A stretch of DNA of 64,000 nt, taken from contig NC_014313.1 in NCBI RefSeq assembly GCF_000143145.1, positions 2,108,001-2,172,000 on the forward strand, read 5' to 3'. The translations under genes were made by a program, and so were the position numbers. Shown piece after piece: positions 1-8,318 of the stretch (position 1 is its first letter; every line of letters begins with the position of its first letter). A model generated the notes under the pieces. It ran no database searches. It saw nothing but the letters and a program-made list of their open reading frames with translations, and was not told the origin of the DNA. Origin of the DNA: Hyphomicrobium denitrificans ATCC 51888 (lineage in GTDB: Bacteria > Pseudomonadota > Alphaproteobacteria > Rhizobiales > Hyphomicrobiaceae).

Positions 1-1111
1 CCGAGTACGCAGCCATGCCGCGATCGCGATACCCTTGCGCAAGCTCGAACATGCTGTGGTTCAGCTGATGGAAGCCAGCGAGCGTTACGAACTGGAATTT
101 GTAACCCATCGCGCCAAGCTCGCTCTGGAACTTCGCGATCGTCGCGGGATCGAGCTTCTTCTGCCAGTTGAATGACGGCGAGCAATTGTAGGCGAGTTTT
201 TTGCCGGGATACTTGGCGTGAATGGCCTCGGCAAATTTACGCGCATGCTCGATATTGGGTGTCGATGTTTCCCACCACAGCAAGTCGGCGTACGGCGCAT
301 AGGCGAGGCCGCGCGCGATGCAGGCGTCGACTCCGTTGCGTAACGTGTAGAAGCCTTCGGCCGTACGTTCACCTTTGACGATGAATTCGCGATCGCGCTC
401 ATCGATATCGGACGTGATGAGCTTCGCCGACTCGGCGTCGGTGCGCGCGACGATGAGCGTTGCAACACCCATGACGTCGGCGGCAAGTCGCGCAGCCACG
501 AGATTGCGAATATGCGCTGCTGTCGGAATTAGAACCTTGCCGCCGAGGTGGCCGCACTTCTTCTCCGAAGCAAGCTGATCCTCGAAGTGAACGGCGGCAA
601 CACCCGCTTCGATGTAAGCCTTCATGATCTCGAAGCTGTTCAGCGGCCCACCGAACCCGGCTTCCGCATCCGCGACGATCGGAGCAAACCACGTCGCGAC
701 GCTCGACTTGCCTTCCATGTGCTCGATCTGATCGGCACGTTGCAGGGTACGATTGATGCGGCGCGCAAGCTCCGGACCGGCGTTCGCCGGATAGAGGCTC
801 TGGTCGGGGTACATCGCGCTCGCCGTGTTGGCGTCAGCGGCGACCTGCCAGCCGGAGAGATAGATGGCTTTCAATCCGGCGCGGACCATCTGCATCGCCT
901 GATTGCCGGTGACGGCGCCGAGCGCGTGCACATAAGGTTCGGCATTGAGAAGTTGCCAAAGACGCTTCGAGGCGATGTCGGCGAGCGTGTATCGGATCGG
1001 CACCGAACCGCGCAGCTTCATGACGTCGGCAACGGAATAGGGTCGCTCGATCCCATCGAACCGGTCGGAAGCCGCATCGATTCCCAGCTGCACTATTTCC
1101 GAAGTCTTCAT
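1..1111 (-). CDS. aceA: Isocitrate lyase (C-terminus beyond left edge)
   Basis: Cleaves isocitrate to glyoxylate and succinate in the cytosol (glyoxylate shunt; in icl-positive methylotrophs it also regenerates glyoxylate for the serine cycle). About 370 codons are visible, reading leftward from the ATG at 1111; the gene runs off the window. The lyase signature KKCGH with the catalytic cysteine is present in the stretch [17 protein letters not shown], followed by LIVARTDAE and, near the edge, YNCSPSFNW, all typical of isocitrate lyase. The frame is unbroken. It is divergent from a ScfR-type regulator that probably controls it. Identity is certain from the motifs; only the missing C-terminus is unknown. 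Confidence 0.95.
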   Translation of the reverse strand, partial: MKTSEIVQLGIDAASDRFDGIERPYSVADVMKLRGSVPIRYTLADIASKRLWQLLNAEPYVHALGAVTGNQAMQMVRAGLKAIYLSGWQVAADANTASAMYPDQSLYPANAGPELARRINRTLQRADQIEHMEGKSSVATWFAPIVADAEAGFGGPLNSFEIMKAYIEAGVAAVHFEDQLASEKKCGHLGGKVLIPTAAHIRNLVAARLAADVMGVATLIVARTDAESAKLITSDIDERDREFIVKGERTAEGFYTLRNGVDACIARGLAYAPYADLLWWETSTPNIEHARKFAEAIHAKYPGKKLAYNCSPSFNWQKKLDPATIAKFQSELGAMGYKFQFVTLAGFHQLNHSMFELAQGYRDRGMAAYS

Positions 1112-1136
1112 GCCGTCCTCGCTTGCCAAATGACTT

Positions 1137-1230
1137 GATATTCGCAATATCCGCATTCCGAAGTCGCGCGAAACGCCTGAAATTGCGGAGTTTTGCGAGG
1201 CTAGGGTTGCGAATTTGCGAATTTTGCGAA
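1137..1230. promoter_or_regulatory. Divergent control region with TTTGCGAA repeats
   Basis: The 132-base gap between the divergent aceA and scfR genes holds three near-tandem copies of TTTGCGAA or TTGCGAA (1207-1213, 1214-1221, 1223-1230), a related TTTTGCGAG at 1191-1199, and an inverted repeat GATATT-CGC-AATATC at 1137-1151. ScfR/RamB-type regulators are known to bind TTTGCAAA-like sites, so these are reasonable operators for the adjacent regulator. Assignment to that protein is inference. Confidence 0.55.
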
Positions 1231-1243
1231 TATCGAGGTCTGC

Positions 1244-2662
1244 ATGAGAAAAGCGTTCATGGGCGTTCGCCTGAAGCGGCTCCGCGAGGAGCGCGGGCTG
1301 ACGCAAGTCGCCCTGGCGCGGGCGCTCGAACTGTCCCCGAGCTATCTCAATCAGATCGAAAAAAATCAGCGACCGCTGACGGTTCCGATCCTGCTCAAGA
1401 TCAACTCCGTGTTCGGCGTCGATGTGCAGCTTTTTTCCGAAGACGAGGAAGCGCGTCTCATCGCGGATTTGAAGGACGTGCTCGCCGACCCCGGCCTCGG
1501 CGAGCACGTCGCACTCACGGAGATTCGCGAAATTGCCGCCAACATGCCGGCGGTTGGACGCGCCATCGTTGCGCTGCAGGCGCGGTCACGCCAGGCGTCC
1601 GAGCGCGCCGACGCGATGGCATCACGCTTCGGGCTGAGCGCGGAAGAGATCGAACCCGCGACGCTGATGCCCTACGAAAAGGTGCGCGATTATTTTTACG
1701 CGCATCACAACTACATCGCGGAGCTCGACGAAGCCGCCGAAGCGCTGTTCGACAAAGCCCAGCTCGTGATCGGTGACGTCGCGACCGGACTGCGAGAGTA
1801 TCTGCGTTCGGAGCATGGCGTCGATATCGTTATTGTTCCCGCAACCGATACGCTCTCGCCGCAACGGCGATTCAATCGCGCGCGGCGCACGCTTGAACTT
1901 TCCGCGAACCTCAACCCTGGCCAGCAGGCCTTCGAGATGGCGACGCAGCTTGCCTTTCTCGACATCGGCGACACGCTGGACCGGCTGGCGAAAGATGCCG
2001 CCGACGATAGCGATGAAACATTCCGCCTGGCGCGCATCGGCCTCGCAAATCATTTCGCGGGCGCATTGGTGATGCCCTACACGCCGTTTCTCGAAGCGGC
2101 GGAAGCCCTGCGCTACGATATCGATCTGCTCGGTCAGCGTTTTGGCGTCGGATTTGAAACGGTCTGTCATCGCTTGAGCACATTGCAGCGTTCGGAATCT
2201 CGCGGCGTCCCGTTCTTCTTCGTGCGCGTCGATCGTGCCGGAAATATCTCGAAGCGTCAGTCGGCGACGGATTTCCATTTTTCGCGCGTCGGCGGATCAT
2301 GCCCGCTATGGAACGTGTACGAAGCATTTTCCACGCCAGGGCGTATTCTCACGCAGCTCGCGCAAATGCCTGACGGACGGACGTATCTTTGGGTCGCGCG
2401 AACGGTGTCGCGAGGGCACGGCGGCTTCGGTGCGCCGGTAAAAACCTTCGCAATCGGGCTCGGTTGCGACCTCAGTCACGCGAACCGGCTCGTCTACGCG
2501 AAAGGCTTGAACCTCGCCAACTCAGGCGTTGCGGTGCCGATTGGCGTGGGTTGCAAGGTCTGCGAGCGGCCGAATTGTCCGCAACGCGCATTTCCGCCGA
2601 TTGGCGGGCGCACCGCCGTCGATGAAAACGAGCGGCGCTTCACGCCTTATCCCGTTGCATAA
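1244..2662 (+). CDS. ScfR-type XRE regulator with IrrE-like domain
   Basis: A 472-residue transcription factor of the short-chain fatty acyl-CoA regulator group (COG3800; relatives RamB and PccR). Residues about 6-60 form an XRE helix-turn-helix ([16 protein letters not shown]...[16 protein letters not shown]). The middle is an IrrE-like region, and the C-terminal DUF2083 part ends with the characteristic cysteine cluster [15 protein letters not shown]. Family members sense acyl-CoA esters and regulate isocitrate lyase or propionyl-CoA carboxylase genes; the divergent aceA fits this. ATG 1244 is preceded by GAGG at 1235-1238; ATG 1259 is an alternative start. Not seen: a zinc HExxH peptidase motif, so a regulatory rather than proteolytic role is likely. 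Confidence 0.88.
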   Translation: MRKAFMGVRLKRLREERGLTQVALARALELSPSYLNQIEKNQRPLTVPILLKINSVFGVDVQLFSEDEEARLIADLKDVLADPGLGEHVALTEIREIAANMPAVGRAIVALQARSRQASERADAMASRFGLSAEEIEPATLMPYEKVRDYFYAHHNYIAELDEAAEALFDKAQLVIGDVATGLREYLRSEHGVDIVIVPATDTLSPQRRFNRARRTLELSANLNPGQQAFEMATQLAFLDIGDTLDRLAKDAADDSDETFRLARIGLANHFAGALVMPYTPFLEAAEALRYDIDLLGQRFGVGFETVCHRLSTLQRSESRGVPFFFVRVDRAGNISKRQSATDFHFSRVGGSCPLWNVYEAFSTPGRILTQLAQMPDGRTYLWVARTVSRGHGGFGAPVKTFAIGLGCDLSHANRLVYAKGLNLANSGVAVPIGVGCKVCERPNCPQRAFPPIGGRTAVDENERRFTPYPVA

Positions 2663-2830
2663 GGAATTGAGGAGCCCGCATGGCCATTACCGCGACATGC
2701 GATTTGTGGGACCCGCGTCCCTACGCTGCAATCATCCGGATGGAGAACAGAAACAAAACGTTGCTCTGCCAACGACTGCCAAACCGGCGGCTCTAGAAAC
2801 GGCGAGAAGAGCGAAAAATCCTAGCAATTC

Positions 2831-2878
2831 AATGGTGGGTGATCACGGACTCGAACCGTGGACCCGCTGATTAAGAGT
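2831..2878 (-). repeat. Island end: 48-bp copy of tRNA-Lys 3' half (att)
   Basis: Bases 2831-2878 are identical to 12116-12163, which cover the CCA end, T arm, variable region and anticodon stem-loop of tRNA-Lys. Identity stops inside the anticodon stem, so this is not a functional tRNA. A duplicated tRNA 3' half 9,285 bases from an intact tRNA is the classic footprint of a tyrosine-recombinase element integrated in the tRNA 3' end. It marks the distal boundary of the island. Confidence 0.85.
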
Positions 2879-3464
2879 TATATTGTTCTTGTTGTAAATC
2901 AACGTACCACCGTTCCAGCACTTGATCGGACTGCCGGAACCAGCGCCGACCCGCACGCGTGTGGCACACAAGCAAAGCAGGGAAGCGGTTCGACTTGATT
3001 ACCCTGAGGCCGGCGGCGGTGAGGCTCACGCAGAACGTCTTCTTCGCTTCGCGAAGTACGCCGAGCGACAGCGATCGGAACGACCCCACGAACGGATTGA
3101 AGATGTACCAGGGCATCAGCAAATTTGCAGCGTAACCATCCGCAACGCGCTCCGGGTCAGCAGCCCCTTTGCGCACATTGCCGATGTCGTCGGACCTACA
3201 AATAAGGCACCGGCCCCGGTGGTGGTGCCAATGGCCCAATTCATGTCCGACCGAGAAGCGCTGCCGCTCTTCTGTCTTCGTATTGTCGACCGAGATGATG
3301 GCGCGGTCATCACGTCCGACAATACGTGCTTCGCAGCTCTTGAGCGGACGATATTTGACCTTGGCGCCGAGATGCCACGCGATGACTTCGACATCGATCT
3401 GTTTGGGATCGTTTATGCCGAGTTCCCTCAATGTCAGCTCGGCCGGTGAATAGGCTGGCGTCAT
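2871..3464 (-). CDS. ImmA/IrrE-type metallopeptidase, possibly truncated
   Basis: A 197-residue protein with a zinc-peptidase HExxH motif (FSVGHELGHWHHHRG, about residues 71-85) and a downstream AxxYAANLLMP helix, typical of ImmA/IrrE peptidases. In mobile elements ImmA relatives cleave a partner XRE repressor to induce the element. Its stop codon TAA and last residues lie inside the tRNA-Lys fragment (2871-2878), so the island end supplies the stop and the native C-terminus may be changed. Its ATG overlaps by 2 bases the stop of a short upstream frame, consistent with an operon. The partner repressor is not recognisable. Confidence 0.75.
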   Translation of the reverse strand: MTPAYSPAELTLRELGINDPKQIDVEVIAWHLGAKVKYRPLKSCEARIVGRDDRAIISVDNTKTEERQRFSVGHELGHWHHHRGRCLICRSDDIGNVRKGAADPERVADGYAANLLMPWYIFNPFVGSFRSLSLGVLREAKKTFCVSLTAAGLRVIKSNRFPALLVCHTRAGRRWFRQSDQVLERWYVDLQQEQYNS

Positions 3465-3592
3465 TCGTGCTTCGGTCTATCTGGGTTGGACAGTTCCGCA
3501 AGATCATCGAGGAGACCCTCATCGTCCTCGCCCTGGCCTTCAGCGGCATTGCGTGCCGCAAGAGTTAGCTTCCCTCGCAACGCCTTACGCAT
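3461..3592 (-). CDS. Short acidic ORF upstream of ImmA, maybe repressor tail
   Basis: A 43-codon frame from ATG 3592 whose TGA overlaps the ImmA start (ATGA). The product starts basic (MRKALRGKLT) and then is acidic (EGQGEDDEGLLDDLAEL). ImmA genes usually follow an XRE repressor, and the overlap suggests translational coupling, so this could be the surviving C-terminal tail of that repressor; the frame is open upstream to a stop near 3657. No helix-turn-helix is visible and it could be chance. Confidence 0.3.
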   Translation of the reverse strand: MRKALRGKLTLAARNAAEGQGEDDEGLLDDLAELSNPDRPKHE

Positions 3593-3713
3593 GGTGCGGT
3601 TCCGCTCATCAGAGCTATACGCCAAAGGGCGGGCTGCTTGTTCCTGCGGCCAGCGTCATCATTCCTTCCCCGGCAGTCGCGCGGTCCCACACCTTCATGG
3701 GAAGCCGCAAAAA

Positions 3714-4167
3714 ATGATGCCGACGATCAAACAGCAGATCGCGGCGATCATCGCTGCGTGGCCAACCTTAAGGTTGGAACGCAGCGATGATCGCCGTGCG
3801 CTGTGGCGAGGCCCACTCCGGCCCAGCTTCTCGAGTTATGAGGTGAGCATCGCGTATATGGCCCCTTCCATCGTCGAGCTGATTGACCCGCTGCGTCAGC
3901 AGCCCCGGGTGCGCGTTGTCGATCCGGTTCTGCGGCAACGTAGAGGGATGCCGAAGGCGATCTTCCGCATGCTTACTGGGATGATCCTGTATTTCCATCG
4001 TTATGCCTCTTCGATCACGAGGCCGGTGAATGGACACCCTTCGCCTTCTCTCGGAAACCACCGTGAAATGGACGATTGATTGGCTGGCTTGTTACGACGG
4101 CTGGCGCGCGACCGGCAAATGGGCCGGCAGCGGCCGCCACCTCGAAACCGCACGGAGGGCGGGCTGA
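3714..4167 (+). pseudogene. E2-like protein of a short type II CBASS, frameshifted
   Basis: Reassembled across two frameshifts, this encodes about 150 residues resembling the E2-only (Cap2-like, no E1) proteins of type II CBASS. The order is MMPTIKQQIAAI..., VRVVDPVL, then after a one-base loss near 3953 PHAYWDDPVFPSLCLFD with the candidate catalytic cysteine, then after another near 4038-4048 TTVKWTIDWLACYDGW and ATGKWAGSGRH. Each break is equivalent to a single-base deletion. The stop TGA (4165-4167) overlaps the ATG of the patatin gene, so the operon architecture survives. ATG 3714 itself overlaps the TGA (3715-3717) of an upstream open frame ending SHTFMGSRKK that could be the tail of a lost cyclase. 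As it stands no full-length product can be made. Confidence 0.6.
3744..3794. repeat. 51-bp near-perfect palindrome
   Basis: Left arm 3744-3759 (GCGATCATCGCTGCGT) is the exact reverse complement of 3779-3794, and the centre 3762-3777 is itself a perfect 16-bp palindrome CCAACCTTAAGGTTGG. Only the GG at 3760-3761 and the A at 3778 are unpaired. It lies inside the E2-like coding sequence and could extrude as a cruciform. Confidence 0.9.
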
Positions 4168-5191
4168 TGACATATATCCCGCCCCCGCGTTCGGACGGCA
4201 CAATTCAGCAGCAGCGGATACCTCAAGGCTGGCCGGAGGGCAGACCCTCCCGAATCTTATCCATCGATGGCGGAGGCATCTGCGGGATCTTGCCAGCGGC
4301 GATCCTGGCCGAGTTGGAGCGTCGCTACCTAGGCGGTCGCTGCCATCGGGGAATATTTCGACCTGCTAGCTGGTACGTCGACCGGAGGCATAATATCGCT
4401 CGGGCTCGGCTATGGCCTTTCCGCCGCGGACATTCTGACGGTGTACATGGAGCGCGGCGGTAACATTTTCCCACCGGCGAGCGACTTTAACCGACTGTTG
4501 CGACTTGTCCGCCAGGTCATTCGAACGGCTTATGAACGCAAGCCGTTGGAAGACGAATTGCTGCGGCTGTTCGGTGAGACGACGTTCGGCGAATCTCGGC
4601 TGAGGCTGTGCATTCCGGCGTTCAAGGGAAGGCACGGCGAACCGCGGCTCTATAAAACGCCTCACCATCCTGATTATAAGAAGGATCGGGTGGAGCGGAT
4701 GGTTAGGGTTGGCCTGGCGACGTCCGCCGCGCCAACGTTTTTCGAGAGCTTGCCCAACAACGGGTACACCATGGTTGACGGCGGGAACTGGGCTAACAAC
4801 CCGGTTATGAACGGGCTAGCGGATGCTCTATCTTGCTTCGCTATCCAGCGGAATCAGGTTCAAATCCTGAGCCTGGGTTATGGCGAGACCGCATTTTCCG
4901 TCGATGATCGCCGGGCCCGCGGAGGTATCCTCCACTGGGCAAACGACATTAACGCTGCGATGAGGGCGCAGTCTTTGAACGCGCTTGGTCAGGCCTATCT
5001 GTTGGTCGGAAAGAACCGGGTAAAGCGGCTCGACGCGCCCGCTGCGAGATCAATCGCCTTGGACGATTACCGCCGCGCGAAGGACGAGCTGCCTGGCCTC
5101 GCGCGTACTCGTGGAAGCTTCCGGTCGAGAGATCGAGCGGATGTTCTTGGCATCGCCAGCCGAGGTCTATGCGCCATGCCCCGCGGGGTAG
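4167..5191 (+). pseudogene. CapV-type patatin phospholipase, two frameshifts
   Basis: Reads as a roughly 340-residue patatin of the CBASS effector type (CapV degrades membrane phospholipid when activated by a cyclic nucleotide). From ATG 4167: a proline-rich N-terminus, oxyanion-hole motif IDGGGICG (families usually have GGGxRG, so the arginine is cysteine), nucleophile motif AGTSTGG in the next frame (about 4375-4395), then the catalytic Asp in VDGGNWANNP, and a C-terminus EIERMFLASPAEVYAPCPAG in a third frame ending at TAG 5191. The breaks near 4343 and 5094 are each explained by one extra base. Catalytic residues are present but split between frames, so it is inactive unless the breaks are sequence errors. 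Confidence 0.7.
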
Positions 5192-5397
5192 TTCTGGCAG
5201 TTCGCGGAAGGCTCGTCGTGAACTGGATTGGAACTTGCCGCGAACCGCGCTTGCGGCACATTAATGCTCTGATTCTACCGTATTTTCTTCCCCACGACGG
5301 GCGCATATCCGGCATGTTGCCGGGCGATTGTCTCTAGATATAGAAACTACGCTCTCGTAAATTTTTTGCAGCTCAATCAACGCAAAGGATTGCGAGC

Positions 5398-5543
5398 ATG
5401 AAGGAATTCGTAGAGGGCATTCTCACGGGCTTTGCCGCCCTGAGCGGGGAGCATTTGATTGGATTGATTGCGCTTGGCGCGCTTGGCCTCGCGCATTCGC
5501 CATCTGGGCGGTGAAGTCGGCGCTCGGGAAGCACACATCATGA
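5398..5543 (+). pseudogene. Small membrane protein with one frameshift
   Basis: The frame from ATG 5398 gives MKEFVEGILTGFAALSGEHL and a hydrophobic stretch IGLIALGALGLA, then stops at 5514 as 38 residues. Reading back one base near 5493 continues the hydrophobic helix as AFAIWAVKSALGKHTS and ends at TGA 5541-5543, overlapping the next ATG (5540). The conserved hydrophobicity and ATGA overlap show that the longer 48-residue, single-pass form is the ancestral one. Function unknown. Confidence 0.5.
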
Positions 5544-6241
5544 TGCGGCGTTTGCGGCCTTGGGTCATGCTTCCGACTGGCTGGATCGCTCAAGGCGGAC
5601 TAAAGGCCTTCCGGTGGCGCAAGGGAGAAGGTGCGTCCAGTGTCGGCGCGTTGATGGTGCTCATCGTCATCGCCCAACAAGCTGACAAAGCGACGGGGAT
5701 TGCCGAGCTGACCTATGACGAACTGACGGCAGCCACAGGCCTCAGCCGGTCAAAAGTCGCCGAAGGCTTGGCTCGATTGGGAGCGCAAAAGCTAATTTGC
5801 AAGGTTGGGACGGAGCGAAGCCAGTATTTGCTGGCTGATTACGACCTCTACCAGGGCTGGGGCAAGCTGCCTGCGTCGCGGTTGTATACGAACGAACGAG
5901 TATGGGCTTTCGACAATTTCCGCCTAAGGCAGCCCGCCGAACTCGACGCTCTGAAGCTTTACCTTCTGTTCGTCGCTCTTCGCGACGACGCATCAAATCT
6001 GACGAGGGTGTCCTACGAGAAGATCACAGACTACTCCGGCGTTGCGAAGAACAACATCAAACGCGCGCTGTCGTTGCTCGCCGTCGAAGGGCTCCTGCAC
6101 GTCGAGCGCGTTGCCAGCTCAAGAAGCGAGTACGGGATTGTGAACGCATATCGGCTCACCTTCCTCGACACCCGCAACCACATGGGCACGAAGGGTCGCA
6201 GCGATCTACCGTTGGGCGCTGCGGATGACGTGACGTTTTGA
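5540..6241 (+). CDS. Winged-helix DNA-binding protein, function unknown
   Basis: 233 residues from ATG 5540 (5543 also possible). Two helix-turn-helix-like segments are visible: one around residues 50-85 (AELTYDELTAATGLSRSKVAEGLARL) and one around 150-190 (VSYEKITDYSGVAKNNIKRALSLLAVEGLLHVERV). This two-wing layout resembles plasmid or element replication and regulatory proteins, but no specific family is claimed. The start overlaps the stop of the small membrane protein gene, so the two were one operon. This frame is intact although its neighbours are broken. Confidence 0.65.
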   Translation: MMRRLRPWVMLPTGWIAQGGLKAFRWRKGEGASSVGALMVLIVIAQQADKATGIAELTYDELTAATGLSRSKVAEGLARLGAQKLICKVGTERSQYLLADYDLYQGWGKLPASRLYTNERVWAFDNFRLRQPAELDALKLYLLFVALRDDASNLTRVSYEKITDYSGVAKNNIKRALSLLAVEGLLHVERVASSRSEYGIVNAYRLTFLDTRNHMGTKGRSDLPLGAADDVTF

Positions 6242-6863
6242 TCGAGTTCTAGCGGTTGAACTGGTCTGAACACATGCTTCCTCAGTTTCGCTTTTGAGAC
6301 CAAAGCGGACGTAACCGGCAGAGCTGAAGATGATCTGCCTACTTGCGCGACTTTCGTCCACTCTCTCGGCATCATGACCGCAATCAGAGGTCTGACCTTG
6401 GGACGCGTCACTCGAATCCACCAATTCGCACCAACGGTCAGTGTGGAAGAAAAATACCGGAACAAGAGCGCGAATATAGTGGGGTGACCTTATCTACAAA
6501 CTCATACTATGTCTCGACACGTTAGGTTATTGACGAATAGGGGAGGCGCTCGGGTTCAAATTGATGCTTATATTCCGCCATTGACGCCTATAAGCCGTGG
6601 CTGTCAGTCTGGGGGGGGGCTGGGGGGCGGAGGTTCACCGACCAATTTTTCAGAAACTTATAAAATCTACGGCGATAGCGGCCGGGCCCAAGCGGGCCCC
6701 AACTCCCGTGTGGCTGCGACGTGCTCGCCCTTTGAGATCGCGGTTGTGAGCGAGGCGTTCATTCGCTGTGTTCTTCTGCCTGGCTAACGCTGTATCGAGC
6801 GCTCACCCAATCGCGGACTTCGTGCTCGAAATATCGGACACTTCTGGATTGCATCCACGCCGA
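6242..6863. other. Intergenic island DNA, no supported gene
   Basis: About 620 bases with only short overlapping frames and no recognisable domain, start signal or terminator. It contains a G-rich run at 6611-6630 (nine Gs, CT, six Gs, CGG) that could form a G-quadruplex. The region may be remnant DNA between two acquired segments. Confidence 0.5.
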
Positions 6864-7889
6864 TCAGCACTCGGCCAAAAGCACGTCGAGATCAGCGGTC
6901 GAGCGGACGCCGACGTCGTTGCCATGAGTGGCAAGAAATTCATCGGCGCTCTTTCGACCCTGCTCCTTCAGCATGGAAACAAATGCCCATTCGGCGTTGA
7001 GCTTGGATGAGGCTCCCAAATCCGCGAGCATGTCGGTCAGAATTCGGTGCGTCCGCATCCTTGCCCAGCGGGCCCCTTCGCCATTTCCGGGGTCGGCGAC
7101 CTGACGCAGAACGGCGATCATCCGCAGCTCTTTCATTAAAGGGGAGTTGAACGAAATCTCATTCAATCGATTGAGAATATCGCTTGCGGTGCGCGGCGGT
7201 TCAGACCGTTCCCGGGGATTGATCTGCACCAAGATGGTATCGATTGCATCACTTTCACGAATAAGCGGTGTGATCGTCGGGTTGCCTGCGTAGCCACCGT
7301 CCCAGTAGTGCTCGCCATCGATTTCAATCGCTTGGAAGAGTGTCGGGAGACAGGCAGAGGCCAGTAGCACATCGGCAGTAATTTCGGCGTTTCGAAATAT
7401 CCGCCCGCGTCCCGTCCGGACATTGGTTGCCGTCACGAACAGCTTGATCGGTGAACTCGGAAGACGCGAGAAGTCGATACTTTCGGAAAGGATGCCGCGT
7501 AGCGGATTGAGGCCCAATGGGTTCAGATCATAGGGCGAAAGCACTCGCGACATCAAATCCATTGCGAGGTATGCCGGAGACGTGTCGAGCGCCCAGCGTC
7601 CCATCATCACGTCGAGTGGCGATCGCTGCAACGGACTGAACGACGCCGCTTGTGAAACGCGCTGCCAATAGTTGTCGAGTGCTGCGCGCGCTCCTTCGGC
7701 TCCGCCAGACGTCCAGCCGTCAGCCAATACGGCGGCATTCATGGCTCCAGCCGACGTCCCCGATATAGCTTCTATTTTAAGCCAGGGTTCTTCGAGCAGC
7801 CTATCAAGCACGCCCCAGGTAAAGGCGCCGTGAGATCCACCGCCCTGCAGCGCCAAGTCAACCAGTACGACATCGCGCTTGACGGACAC
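6864..7889 (-). CDS. Patatin-like phospholipase
   Basis: An intact patatin of about 341 residues from GTG 7889, chosen because AGAGG lies 6 bases upstream and the family homology starts here (VVLVDLALQGGGSHGAFTWG); upstream start codons would add about 36 unrelated residues. The oxyanion hole is GGGSHG, the nucleophile GTSAG and the catalytic Asp DGGYAGNP, so the Ser-Asp dyad is complete. Relatives are RssA-type cytosolic or membrane-associated acyl hydrolases, different from the CapV type at 4.2-5.2 kb. It is divergent from a GntP-family permease. In some Rhizobiales patatins of this type sit beside hydroxybutyrate genes, which hints at polyester or lipid use, but the substrate is not shown. 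Confidence 0.82.
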   Translation of the reverse strand: MSVKRDVVLVDLALQGGGSHGAFTWGVLDRLLEEPWLKIEAISGTSAGAMNAAVLADGWTSGGAEGARAALDNYWQRVSQAASFSPLQRSPLDVMMGRWALDTSPAYLAMDLMSRVLSPYDLNPLGLNPLRGILSESIDFSRLPSSPIKLFVTATNVRTGRGRIFRNAEITADVLLASACLPTLFQAIEIDGEHYWDGGYAGNPTITPLIRESDAIDTILVQINPRERSEPPRTASDILNRLNEISFNSPLMKELRMIAVLRQVADPGNGEGARWARMRTHRILTDMLADLGASSKLNAEWAFVSMLKEQGRKSADEFLATHGNDVGVRSTADLDVLLAEC

Positions 7890-8318
7890 GTCGGACCTCT
7901 TTGCGTATAGCGAACAGATAGAGCCGAGGCATAACGCAGAGGACGAGCGAAGACATGCGTTTTGCGTTATGTCGGCGTAATAGCAGTACGATGGCAATCC
8001 GCATTATACATTCAATCAATATGGATACCGCTTATCATCTGCGCGGCTGTTTACATACTCTAAGATGCAAACGAATGACGGGCATCTCGGCACATGTGAA
8101 TGCAAGCATTGCACTGCCATTAACCGATGTACGACGATCAATTGCATCGGCTTGCGAAAAATGGAACGTATGCCGAAACGAGATCATCTGGTAAAATGTC
8201 GAACACAATCCACGATAGCCTTTGAGATTAATCTCGTTCGGCGGTTTGGATGATCGGCACCTTTCCATGATTTTCCCGCCTGCCGATTTCGATGTGCTTT
8301 TGAGCCGAGTACCGCGCA
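7890..8318. promoter_or_regulatory. Divergent intergenic region with inverted repeat
   Basis: A 429-base gap between the divergent patatin and GntP permease genes. It holds an inverted repeat, CATAACGCA at 7930-7938 and TGCGTTATG at 7963-7971, about 40 bases upstream of the patatin start, which could be an operator or hairpin. No clear gene is seen in the rest. Confidence 0.4.

Noticed and set aside
2831-2878. A second functional tRNA-Lys
   Set aside because: Only the 3' half is present; the anticodon stem cannot close and the D arm and acceptor 5' side are missing.
3486-4079. A 197-residue frame across the E2-like region as one gene
   Set aside because: Its N- and C-terminal parts are read from wrong frames; only about residues 77-155 match the E2-like protein.
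3953-5100. Programmed ribosomal frameshifting in the E2-like and CapV genes
   Set aside because: Four separate shifts of both signs with no slippery heptamer seen at the sites; decay is simpler.
6611-6630. G-quadruplex control element
   Set aside because: A G-run exists but no gene nearby depends on it, and two G-runs cannot make a classic four-run motif without more tracts.
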